From the NCBI GenBank assembly GCA_035267045.1, contig DATFMH010000166.1, positions 1 to 31,248 on the forward strand: a stretch of 31,248 bases of DNA, given 5' to 3'. A model generated the notes under the pieces. The model worked only from the letters and a program-made list of their open reading frames with translations, ran no database searches and was not told the origin of the DNA. A program made the position numbers and the translations under genes. The stretch is from DATFMH01 sp035267045 (lineage in GTDB: Bacteria > Bacteroidota > Rhodothermia > Balneolales > DATFMH01). Numbering within the stretch: the stretch's first letter is position 1; the number at the start of each line of letters is the position of its first letter. This document shows, piece by piece, positions 1 through 7,794 of this stretch.

Positions 1-137
1 ATACTTATAAAAGTACCTTGTGGTATGGGCGATGGCGAGTGGAGGTAACAACGATGGAAGGACAGATTATTGGAAGAATTCCATTTGTTTTGGTAAGAAG
101 GAAAGAACCGGTTACCTATTATAAAGTTGTTAAATAA
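1..137 (+). CDS. C-terminal end of a DUF2914-like protein (partial)
   Basis: An open frame enters from the left edge (first full codon at base 3) and ends at TAA 135-137, giving 44 residues. The segment GRWRVEVTTMEGQIIGRIPF resembles the closing beta-strands of DUF2914 domains, where a G-x-W-x-V-x-V strand is followed by a turn and a final strand. The 5' part is outside the window, so the domain architecture and cell location are unknown. No terminator is visible between this stop and the next gene. The call rests on a short motif; coding is likely, the family assignment is tentative. Confidence 0.5.
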   Translation, partial: TYKSTLWYGRWRVEVTTMEGQIIGRIPFVLVRRKEPVTYYKVVK

Positions 138-346
138 TTGAGAAAAGGAATAAACTTATGCTATAAGTGTGAATCCTTTTATAGAGGGTAGTGTGTGAGT
201 TAGAATTTAACAGGTTTAAAAAGATGTTGGACTAAAATGAAACCAGGCCGATAATAAAAACAATTTGGATAATTTTAACATAAAAAGTGTTACTCAGCGT
301 TATTATAAATATTATATGACATTTTGGTAACCATTTATACGTCAAT

Positions 347-880
347 ATGAAACGTACTTTAGTTTTAATGCGTCATGCTAAGTCTGATTGGAGTAATCCG
401 TCTCTCGGGGATAGTGAACGCACATTGAATAGACGGGGGCGCAATGATGCACCGCTGGTAGGAAACTTTATGTACGATCTGATTGGGACACCTGATCAAA
501 TTATATGCTCTGATGCTGTCAGAGCACGGGAAACGGCTAAATTGGTTGCTGAAAGCTTAAAATATAAACAGAATATAATTATAGAGCCGCAACTGTATGA
601 CAGTTATCCCTCTGTATATTTGAAGGTTATCAGTAATGTTACCGATGACGTTAAAACTTTGTTAATTGTAGGTCATAATCCAATTATTGAACAGTTGATA
701 TCAATACTTAGCGCTAATCGCCCCAAAGATATGTCGGATCATATGTCTACGGCGGGTGTTGTTTGCTTCACTACGGAAGATTATTCATGGAGTGATATTG
801 AACCCGGTGTTTGGGATATGAAATGGCTTGCTACCCCCAAATTGATAAAGAATAAACAGGCAAAGAAGAGAGGTCTGTAA
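347..880 (+). CDS. sixA: SixA-like phosphohistidine phosphatase (histidine phosphatase superfamily)
   Basis: A 177-residue cytosolic protein of the RHG/histidine phosphatase fold. The N-terminal motif LMRHAKSD puts the phospho-accepting His at residue 10 next to Arg9. A second arginine lies in the SDAVRARETA segment (about residue 59), and the second catalytic His is in IVGHNP (His110). The length, and LNRRGRNDA after the first motif, match SixA, which removes phosphate from histidine on phosphotransfer proteins; the natural partner here is unknown. The C-terminus carries a short Lys/Arg-rich tail. It is transcribed towards the next gene, which is convergent, and the space between them holds a terminator facing the other way. 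The family is certain; SixA rather than another small RHG phosphatase is likely but not proven. Confidence 0.85.
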   Translation: MKRTLVLMRHAKSDWSNPSLGDSERTLNRRGRNDAPLVGNFMYDLIGTPDQIICSDAVRARETAKLVAESLKYKQNIIIEPQLYDSYPSVYLKVISNVTDDVKTLLIVGHNPIIEQLISILSANRPKDMSDHMSTAGVVCFTTEDYSWSDIEPGVWDMKWLATPKLIKNKQAKKRGL

Positions 881-982
881 CTGGTTTTATGTCTGTTTCA
901 TAAAAATCTACTTTGAAGTTAGATTACCTCACTCCCTTTATTACACAAACTTCTGAACACCCAAAACCTCATTAACACATAC

Positions 983-1015
983 AAAAAAAGCCGTCTCATT
1001 TCTGAGACAGCCTTT
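983..1015 (-). terminator. Rho-independent terminator of the S46 peptidase gene
   Basis: Read on the minus strand, the hairpin pairs AAAGGCTGTCTCA with TGAGACGGCTTT around a GAAA loop, with two mismatches, and runs into seven Ts. It lies 16 bases beyond the stop of the minus-strand peptidase gene. Confidence 0.75.
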
Positions 1016-1030
1016 ATATAAATGTTTCTA

Positions 1031-3295
1031 TTAATTAGTCATAACAGCCGGTTCCGGTTGGGCAAATTGAACTTCGTTGATAATACGATTTACGTGATAG
1101 ATCTTATCGGTGATAAACATCACATAACGAACATCCACACTGATGGTCCGGTTCAAGTCGGGATCAAAGAAATAATCACCAACTACCCCTTCAATATTAC
1201 CGTCAAAAGCGGCACCAATTAATTGACCTTCAGCATTCAATACGGGGCTTCCTGAGTTTCCGCCAGTAATATCATTGGTTGAGAGGAAATCGACAACCAT
1301 TCGTCCCTTGCTGTCGAGATACCGGTTTTTCGGTGTAAAAGTGCGATGGCCGGTTGTGTGTTCATTATACCATTGCATCAACGGTTGGGGAACGTTAAAA
1401 GGTTTCTTACCGGTGTTTTTGGCAATGACCCCGTCGAGTGTGGTAATAGGGCGGTAATAAACCCCATCCTGGGGATAATAGCCCATGATGCGGCCGCCTG
1501 TTAACCGTAATGTGAAATTTGCATCAGGATATTCTGTTGAGTCATTACGAAAGGCCATCATTCCACGGACATATTTCGTTTGTGCCGGATTCACAAGAGA
1601 GAAATGTGACATATAAACCTGACGCGATTGCTGGAAAGTATTCAGCAGCGCTTCGAAAAGTTGAACAAGTTCATCCTTTGGCATTTGGGCCGCTTTCTTT
1701 TTATTCGTATAAAGAAAACTGTGTGCCATGCCCTTATTAAATACGACGGATGTCTCCATAACATTATTCATATAGGCATCAATAGCTTTGCTGAGTTGCT
1801 CACCGCTGAGCCCGGCAAAATTTTGTTGTACATATCCTATTTGTTTACCGGATGGCAGTTTAACCAGCATCTTCATCATCTCTTTCAGTGTCAGGATATC
1901 AGCATTGACATTACCGCTCATCATCTTATCTCTGCGGGCAAGTATGGAGTCCCGCCCGGCATTCGTGAACGTAGCTGTATCCGAGGCCAGGTAATGATAA
2001 TAAGGTTCGAAAAGGCTGGCAACCTGCAGCAGGTTACTGAAGTGTAATGTATAGTAGGAAGCGTATAAATCGTCACCTGATTTATCTGCCAGTTCATAAC
2101 CACGTTGCAGAGATGTCAAAACGTTTCCGTATTCTTGTTGACGTTGCTGGTCTTGAGCAATCCAGCCGGCAAATTTATCCTCCTGGGCTTTTCTCCGGGC
2201 TGTAATATGATACTTCTTGAAACCCTTCTGAACACCTTTGTAATATTTGTATTCATTGGCAAAATCGGCCCGGTCCGATGCGTTCTTTAGCGCTTCTTTA
2301 GGGTCTTGTTTAGCGGCATATTCCAAACCATCGAGTACGGACTTGAATACCTGTATCAGGTATGGATTTCTGTGGTTTTCGTAAAAATTAAAGGCATAAC
2401 TACTCTCATGGCGATACGTTTTACCGGGGAAACCCATGATCATGGTGAAATCATTCTCTTTGAATCCGTTCAGGCTGACTTTCAGGAACCGTTGTGGTTT
2501 ATACGGTACGTTATCTTTGTTATAAGCGCGGCCGCTTCCATCGGGAGCCACATAGGCCCGAAGGAAAGTAAAATCTCCCGTATGTCTTGGCCACATCCAG
2601 TTGTCGATATCGCCACCATATTTACCAATCGATGAGGGAGGTGCAAAGACGACACGCACATCCCTGATGACACGATAAACGGACATGTACTGTTTATTTC
2701 CGGCCCAGTAATCATCAATTTCAGCTTTTAGATCGGGATTGCCATTTTCTCTTTGCTGAATCAATTGTTGACGTACCTGTTGCTCCAATTGCATTCGCTC
2801 CTGCCCTTTGGCATCGTCGGGAACGTGCGACCGGATCTCCTGTGTTACATCTTTCTGTTCGATAGGGATATACAGGGAATATCCTTTAGCCGGAATTTCT
2901 TCCTGAAAATTATGAGCGATGAATCCGTTTTTGAGATAATTGTCTTTTTCCGTACTGGCCGATGCAACAGCATCATAACCGATATGGTGATTTGTAAGGA
3001 TAAGTCCTTTGGGAGAAATAAAGGATCCTGTTCCTCCACCTCCTTCACCGATGTTTACACGAATAATGGCTTTATTTAAGGTAGTGGAATCGGTGCTGTA
3101 AAATTCATGCTCTCCGAGTTTAAGCCCTTTCATTTCCATTTCATGATACACGGCGCCTTTAATCTGTGGCAGGAGCCACATGCCGGCATCATCAGGTGTA
3201 GATTTTTCAAGGGGTACGGACTGAGCAAACGCCTGGCCAAGAATAAATAAACTTAGTAGCGCCGCGGCGAAAAGTTTTCTTGAAATAGTTTTCAT
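1031..3295 (-). CDS. S46 family dipeptidyl peptidase, DPP7-type specificity
   Basis: A 754-residue exported serine peptidase of family S46 (DPP7/DPP11), which clips dipeptides from the N-terminus of oligopeptides in the periplasm. The first 24 residues are a signal peptide ending AFA-Q. The chymotrypsin-like histidine motif LILTNHHIGYDA is at about residues 98-109, and the nucleophile motif TGGNSGSP places Ser681. The length matches the family. In Porphyromonas gingivalis enzymes the residue 18 positions after the serine is Gly in DPP7 (hydrophobic P1) and Arg in DPP11 (acidic P1). Here it is Gly699 in AFDGN, so DPP7-like specificity is inferred. It is a single gene with its own terminator. 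Such enzymes support amino-acid-based growth in many Bacteroidota. Confidence 0.93.
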   Translation of the reverse strand: MKTISRKLFAAALLSLFILGQAFAQSVPLEKSTPDDAGMWLLPQIKGAVYHEMEMKGLKLGEHEFYSTDSTTLNKAIIRVNIGEGGGGTGSFISPKGLILTNHHIGYDAVASASTEKDNYLKNGFIAHNFQEEIPAKGYSLYIPIEQKDVTQEIRSHVPDDAKGQERMQLEQQVRQQLIQQRENGNPDLKAEIDDYWAGNKQYMSVYRVIRDVRVVFAPPSSIGKYGGDIDNWMWPRHTGDFTFLRAYVAPDGSGRAYNKDNVPYKPQRFLKVSLNGFKENDFTMIMGFPGKTYRHESSYAFNFYENHRNPYLIQVFKSVLDGLEYAAKQDPKEALKNASDRADFANEYKYYKGVQKGFKKYHITARRKAQEDKFAGWIAQDQQRQQEYGNVLTSLQRGYELADKSGDDLYASYYTLHFSNLLQVASLFEPYYHYLASDTATFTNAGRDSILARRDKMMSGNVNADILTLKEMMKMLVKLPSGKQIGYVQQNFAGLSGEQLSKAIDAYMNNVMETSVVFNKGMAHSFLYTNKKKAAQMPKDELVQLFEALLNTFQQSRQVYMSHFSLVNPAQTKYVRGMMAFRNDSTEYPDANFTLRLTGGRIMGYYPQDGVYYRPITTLDGVIAKNTGKKPFNVPQPLMQWYNEHTTGHRTFTPKNRYLDSKGRMVVDFLSTNDITGGNSGSPVLNAEGQLIGAAFDGNIEGVVGDYFFDPDLNRTISVDVRYVMFITDKIYHVNRIINEVQFAQPEPAVMTN

Positions 3296-3575
3296 GAGTT
3301 TCGTTGGTTATTAATTACAGAATTTAAGGTCGAATAAGATAATATTCAGGCGGGTATATAAATATGAATTCTCTCCGGAAAAATTTTTCTACCCCCTTCA
3401 TCGATAATCTATAATAAATCAGTATTTATACAATACAAAGGATGAATTAAAGCTATATTATACTATAAAATCTATTATATTGCCGGATATAAATAAAAAA
3501 GGTCTTAACACTTTGATGTAATCCGTTAATACCATTACATTCGATACAAATCATATTTGAACCAATAGCAGACTT

Positions 3576-3932
3576 ATGTATCAGGAAAAATTTTTCTATC
3601 TCTGTGAAGTACCATTGAATGCCGGAACGCCGGATGACGTAAGTATCCTTAAAAAAGCAGCCAATACCAGTGAATTTCCGGATCTATTTAAAGAATATGA
3701 AGATTTACGGTCTCATGCTTTTAACGAAGACGGCCTATTCAGTGTGATTCGTGCCGACAAATTGCATATTATCGTTCGTACGGCCAATGATGCACTTGCG
3801 CAAGAAGCCGCACTTGAAGAATCGACGCCTAATCTGATTACCAATCTTCAACATCGTGTTATGCAGTCGAAAGATAAGAAGGCCCAAAAAATATTAAAGG
3901 AAATACACGAGATAGAAACTGATATTCACTAA
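3576..3932 (+). CDS. Small protein of unknown function
   Basis: A 118-residue soluble protein with no signal peptide or membrane segment; I do not recognise a family. The N-terminal half mixes short strands and acidic helices (DLFKEYEDLRSHAF near residue 40). The segment KLHIIVRTANDALAQEAALEE looks like a strand followed by a helix. The C-terminus, from about residue 93, is a strongly charged Lys/Glu helix (DKKAQKILKEIHEIETD) that could form a coiled coil. It is a single gene followed after 19 bases by a strong terminator, which supports it being expressed. No Shine-Dalgarno sequence is evident, as is common in Bacteroidota. Confidence 0.7.
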   Translation: MYQEKFFYLCEVPLNAGTPDDVSILKKAANTSEFPDLFKEYEDLRSHAFNEDGLFSVIRADKLHIIVRTANDALAQEAALEESTPNLITNLQHRVMQSKDKKAQKILKEIHEIETDIH

Positions 3933-3951
3933 AAGGAATGTATGATAAGTC

Positions 3952-3987
3952 AGCCCGTTTCGTTTCGAAATGGGCTTTTTTATTTTT
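3952..3987 (+). terminator. Rho-independent terminator
   Basis: AGCCCGTTTCG pairs with CGAAATGGGCT around a TTT loop (11 bp with one G-T wobble) and is followed by TTTTTATTTTT. It lies 19 bases after the stop of the small unknown gene. Confidence 0.9.
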
Positions 3988-4165
3988 AAGTGTCTATTAA
4001 GAGAAGCTTTGCAAAACTGTGCTTTTGTCCAATATCTGTATTTTCGCGATTTCGAAATCATCACATATGTATAATATGCGGCGGTTATGAAATCATTCAA
4101 GCTTTCATATTGAACAAAATCCCGGGTTTTGCATAGCCTTCTAAGAGAGTGATAAGGAAAAAGGA

Positions 4166-4705
4166 ATGAGTGAACAGAAAACTATAAAAGAACAATTATT
4201 ACAGGAATCGGAAAAACTGGTGGATTTATCAGAAGCATTGGAAGGAGCCATTGAGCAGAATAACCAGGAAGCAGCCGATAAAATTATTCATGAACTGGAT
4301 GCTATGGGCAGTAAACTGGTTCAGCAACTCGAAGAAGTGGAAGGAGACGACCTGGCTTATGTCAATTTCATGCTGGGATCCCTTTGCAGTGTATTAAGAA
4401 TGTGGCCGCAGGCCGAAGACTCCTATTATAAAGCATTAGATCAATGGCCTGATCATGTCGGTATACTCAATGAATTGTTCCTGAGTTTATACGCTCAGGA
4501 GAAATATGAGGCGGCAGAGGACATCATTAAAAAAAGTATTGAACACGGTGGAGAGACTCCCGATGTATTACAAAATTACGCAGCTGTATTGGTAAAACGT
4601 GACCACCTTGCTGAAGCTAAAGTTGTATTATTTAACAGTATGGCTAAATTCCCTGATGATCAGGAGACGCGGGAGATGCTGGGTGAACTGGATAAGATGA
4701 CGTAA
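4166..4705 (+). CDS. Tetratricopeptide repeat protein
   Basis: A 179-residue protein without a signal peptide, presumably cytosolic. The first third is a Gln/Glu-rich helical region (KEQLLQESEKLVDLSEALEG). From about residue 65 TPR-like helix pairs follow: one around WPQAEDSYYKALDQWPDHVG, one around EKYEAAEDIIKKSIEHGGETP, and one around DHLAEAKVVLFNSMAKFPDD, each ending in the typical proline-turn. TPRs bind partner proteins; the partner cannot be read from the context. A purine-rich AAGGAAAAAGGA stretch lies just before the ATG and can act as ribosome binding site. Confidence 0.8.
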   Translation: MSEQKTIKEQLLQESEKLVDLSEALEGAIEQNNQEAADKIIHELDAMGSKLVQQLEEVEGDDLAYVNFMLGSLCSVLRMWPQAEDSYYKALDQWPDHVGILNELFLSLYAQEKYEAAEDIIKKSIEHGGETPDVLQNYAAVLVKRDHLAEAKVVLFNSMAKFPDDQETREMLGELDKMT

Positions 4706-4773
4706 GATTCCCGGTTAACGGACCTGTCAAGGAATTTTATAATACGTTAAACATGTGTTGATGGTCAATATTC

Positions 4774-4807
4774 GTAGTAGGGACATGCCATGACATGTCC
4801 CTACTAC
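4774..4807. repeat. Perfect 14-bp inverted repeat (REP-like)
   Basis: GTAGTAGGGACATG and its exact reverse complement CATGTCCCTACTAC are separated by CCATGA. No T-run follows on either side, so it is not an ordinary intrinsic terminator. It sits alone in the 250-bp gap between the TPR gene and the first MscS gene. Confidence 0.85.
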
Positions 4808-4956
4808 CGGCTTTAACCATATTTGCCTACAATCCGGGTAATTTGAACGATTCTCCTGCTTCCTGCATTTGTAATTAAGCATAATGGAGGGAAATTCTTA
4901 TACGTGCATGAGGTATGATACGTTTATAACACCATGCATAAACTACAGGTAATTTT

Positions 4957-5895
4957 ATGAATCTCGTGGATATCAGTAATGCTTATAATCTAATTATGAA
5001 TAAATTGGAGTCGTGGTTGAGTATGGCTATCTCCATGTTGCCCAATTTAGTGTTAGCCCTGCTTGTCGGTATTGTTTTTTATGTCTTATCCAAAACCGTG
5101 CGCAAGGTTGTTGACCGGTTATTGAGAAAAGTCACCAATAACCTAACGATCATACACCTGATAGGAAGTGTCATCAGTATGTCTGTTGCAGGCATAGGGT
5201 TGTTCATGGCGTTAAGTATTATGAATCTCGACAGCACCGTAAAGACATTACTTGCCGGTGCCGGAATTATTGGTTTGGCTTTGGGTTTCGCATTCCAGGA
5301 TATCGCTTCAAATTTTATTTCCGGGGTTATATTATCCATACGTCATCCGTTTGGGGTCGGGGACATCATCAAGACTACAGATTTCTTTGGATCGGTTGAG
5401 AAACTGAACCTTCGCAATACGATCATGAGGACGTTACAGGGGCAAATTGTTTTTATTCCCAACAAAAATGTTTTTGAATCACCGGTGATAAACTATACGA
5501 AATCAGGAATGCGAAGGATCGATTTAGGTGTCGGTGTCTCTTACGGGGATGACCTTGAAAAAGTCAAAGATGTGACAATCAACTCCATTAAGGAAATGAA
5601 AAATATCATGCAGAATAAACCTGTGGAACTTTTTTATGAAGAATTTGGTGACAGCTCAATAAATTTCACTATACGGTTTTGGGTTGTGTATCGAAATCAT
5701 GTCGATTACCTGTCGGCAAAAAGTGAAGCTATTATGCGTATCAAAAAAGCGTATGATGAACAGGATATTATGATTCCATTTCCTATTCGTACACTCGATT
5801 TTGGGATCAAAGGTGGGGAGAAGCTCGATACTGTCATGAATAATACGGGCCTGTTATCCGGAAATAACAAAAATCAGGAACGTTCAAATCTATAA
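4957..5895 (+). CDS. Small-conductance mechanosensitive channel, MscS family (copy 1)
   Basis: A 312-residue inner-membrane channel of the short MscS type. Predicted membrane helices lie at about residues 21-47, 62-85 and 90-120. The third is the pore helix, with the Gly/Ala-rich packing LLAGAGIIGLALGFAFQDI and the conserved SNFISGVIL after it. The soluble beta domain follows, with FGVGDIIKT and the region RNTIMRTLQGQIVFIPN, then the alpha/beta domain. It releases solutes when membrane tension rises after osmotic downshift. The next gene is a second MscS only 13 bases on, so the two are probably co-transcribed. ATG is preceded by a weak AGGT. Confidence 0.92.
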   Translation: MNLVDISNAYNLIMNKLESWLSMAISMLPNLVLALLVGIVFYVLSKTVRKVVDRLLRKVTNNLTIIHLIGSVISMSVAGIGLFMALSIMNLDSTVKTLLAGAGIIGLALGFAFQDIASNFISGVILSIRHPFGVGDIIKTTDFFGSVEKLNLRNTIMRTLQGQIVFIPNKNVFESPVINYTKSGMRRIDLGVGVSYGDDLEKVKDVTINSIKEMKNIMQNKPVELFYEEFGDSSINFTIRFWVVYRNHVDYLSAKSEAIMRIKKAYDEQDIMIPFPIRTLDFGIKGGEKLDTVMNNTGLLSGNNKNQERSNL

Positions 5896-5908
5896 TCAGG
5901 ATCAAATT

Positions 5909-6742
5909 ATGCTAATGTTCATGCAAAATATTACAAGGGTATTCGAAGATTGGACGCCGTTAATAACCATGTATGCTCTTCAGGTTCTGGGTGCTGTTAT
6001 TATTTTCATTATTGGTTGGCTGATTGCCAAATGGGCCGATAAGCGGGTTGGAAAATGGATGAAGAAATCCAAACGAATTGATGATACCCTGGTACCTATA
6101 ATAGCCAAAAGCATAAAGGTATTAATAATGATTATCACTTTATTGGCGGTACTGAATAAATTTGGAGTACAGACCGCCAGTATTATTGCCTTATTAGGTG
6201 CCGCCGGTTTAGCCATTGGACTGGCATTGCAGGGAACATTGAGTAATGTCGCCTCGGGCGTGATGTTGTTGATTTTTCGTCCGTTTAAAATCGGTGATGC
6301 GGTGACTATCAGTGGTTTGACTGCGATTGTTGATGAAATTGGATTGTTTATTACAAAACTTCATACTTTCGATAATATCAATGTGTATTTACCCAATTCA
6401 AAAATATGGGGAAATGAAATTCACAACTTCTCTCAGAACGATAACCGAAGAGTCGATATGATTTTTGGTATCGGGTACGATGATGATATCGATAAAGCGA
6501 TAAATATCATTAAGGAAGTATTCTCGCAGGATGAAAGGATATTGGATGACCCTGCACCGTTGATTGCTGTATCGGAATTGGGTGACAGTTCTGTGAACAT
6601 CATGGCCCGGCCATGGACGAAGAGCCCTGATTTCTTCCAAACAAAACTGGACTTGACAAAACGAATGAAAGAGCGTTTTGATGAAGAAGGAATTAATATT
6701 CCATATCCCCAAAGAGATGTTCATTTATTTAAATCAGAGTAA
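5909..6742 (+). CDS. Small-conductance mechanosensitive channel, MscS family (copy 2)
   Basis: A 277-residue MscS channel with three membrane helices at about residues 17-40, 62-82 and 84-115. The pore helix has IIALLGAAGLAIGLALQGTLSN, more typical of classical MscS than the upstream copy, followed by ASGVMLLIFRPFKIGD. Length and order match E. coli MscS (286 residues). Copy 1 and copy 2 share only the fold and the family motifs, so this is not a recent duplication. An AGGATC stretch precedes the ATG; a second ATG two codons on is possible. It lies between copy 1 and the macro-domain gene, with gaps of 13 and 12 bases. Confidence 0.93.
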   Translation: MLMFMQNITRVFEDWTPLITMYALQVLGAVIIFIIGWLIAKWADKRVGKWMKKSKRIDDTLVPIIAKSIKVLIMIITLLAVLNKFGVQTASIIALLGAAGLAIGLALQGTLSNVASGVMLLIFRPFKIGDAVTISGLTAIVDEIGLFITKLHTFDNINVYLPNSKIWGNEIHNFSQNDNRRVDMIFGIGYDDDIDKAINIIKEVFSQDERILDDPAPLIAVSELGDSSVNIMARPWTKSPDFFQTKLDLTKRMKERFDEEGINIPYPQRDVHLFKSE

Positions 6743-6754
6743 CATGTAAATGAG

Positions 6755-7279
6755 ATGACGCCACGTGATAGAATTGAAATTATTAAAGGTGATATAACAC
6801 TTCAAAGTACCGATGCTATTGTTAATGCCGCTAATACCAGTCTGCTTGGAGGTGGAGGCGTTGATGGAGCAATACATCGTGCCGCGGGACCGGAATTGCT
6901 GGAAGAGTGCAGAACTTTAAACGGGTGTCCAACCGGTGAGGCAAAAATCACCAAAGGGTATAAATTGTCTGCCAGCTATGTGATACATACGGTAGGCCCT
7001 GTTTGGCATGGAGGGCTGAATAACGAAGATCAGTTATTAGCTGGTTGTTACCGTAACAGCCTGAAACTGGCTGCGGATAACAGAATCGACAGCGTAGCGT
7101 TTCCATCCATCAGTACCGGGGCATATCGTTTCCCTATCGAAAGAGCTACCCGTACCGCTCTCAATGAGACGTTAAAATTTCTTGAAGAAAATGAGATGCC
7201 CCGGAAAGTAATTTTTATCTGTTTCAGTGAATCGGATTACCGGACGTATCAAAAAAATTATAACGATTTACTTACATAA
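6755..7279 (+). CDS. Macro domain protein (probable O-acetyl-ADP-ribose deacetylase)
   Basis: A 174-residue cytosolic macro domain of the MacroD/YmdB type, which hydrolyses O-acetyl-ADP-ribose and can remove mono-ADP-ribose from proteins. The first motif IVNAANTSLLGGGGVDGAIH covers residues 22-41 and contains the Asn pair and the Asp (Asp37) expected for catalysis. CPTGEAKITKGYKL and VIHTVGPVWHGG follow, and the phosphate-binding loop SISTGAYRFP is at about 118-127. The whole protein is one domain of normal length. It follows the second MscS gene by 12 bases, so it is probably the third gene of that operon; no functional link to osmotic channels is known to me. Confidence 0.92.
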   Translation: MTPRDRIEIIKGDITLQSTDAIVNAANTSLLGGGGVDGAIHRAAGPELLEECRTLNGCPTGEAKITKGYKLSASYVIHTVGPVWHGGLNNEDQLLAGCYRNSLKLAADNRIDSVAFPSISTGAYRFPIERATRTALNETLKFLEENEMPRKVIFICFSESDYRTYQKNYNDLLT

Positions 7280-7794
7280 ACCGTTACTATAACACCTGTC
7301 AAAACAAAACGGTTATTTAATTAGATGAATCAAAATCCTATCTTCCCACATAGGCATGTATACTATCATTATGGATGATTTAGTATCTTCATCCGATTAT
7401 TTGCATTAACTTATGCAAATATCAGTATCTTATGTGTGTCTAATCGTAATAAACATGCAATTAAGTGTTATTTAAAGCGTTTTTTTAACATAATACTCTT
7501 TCACATTGCGTGGTTAGGATATGTTCCTTAAAATACATAGATGAATACAGTAATATATTGTTTCACTTGTTATATGGTAATTTGAAAAAACTTACTTGTC
7601 GGTATCGAAGATAATGATGTGGTTGAATTGATCATCTCAGATTTTCGGGTAACTGTTGCCGGTGTTCTTGATACGTTATGGGGCATCAGCAATGAGGATT
7701 TTCAAACAACTCAACAAATAATTTTAAAGTAAAAACGGATGCCATAGGTGATTTTGATTCCCTATTGTCGGAAATAAAAAAGCACAGAGCAGTT
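7280..7794. other. Intergenic region with possible gene remnant
   Basis: About 515 bases. The first 300 are AT-rich and show no clear element. From 7586 to 7732 a frame without ATG reads KNLLVGIEDNDVVELIIS and onward and ends at TAA. A second open frame, from 7696, runs in phase into the DUF349 gene (DAIGDFDSLLSEIKKHRAV). These look like two halves of a decayed or frameshifted coding segment; see findings. Confidence 0.35.
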
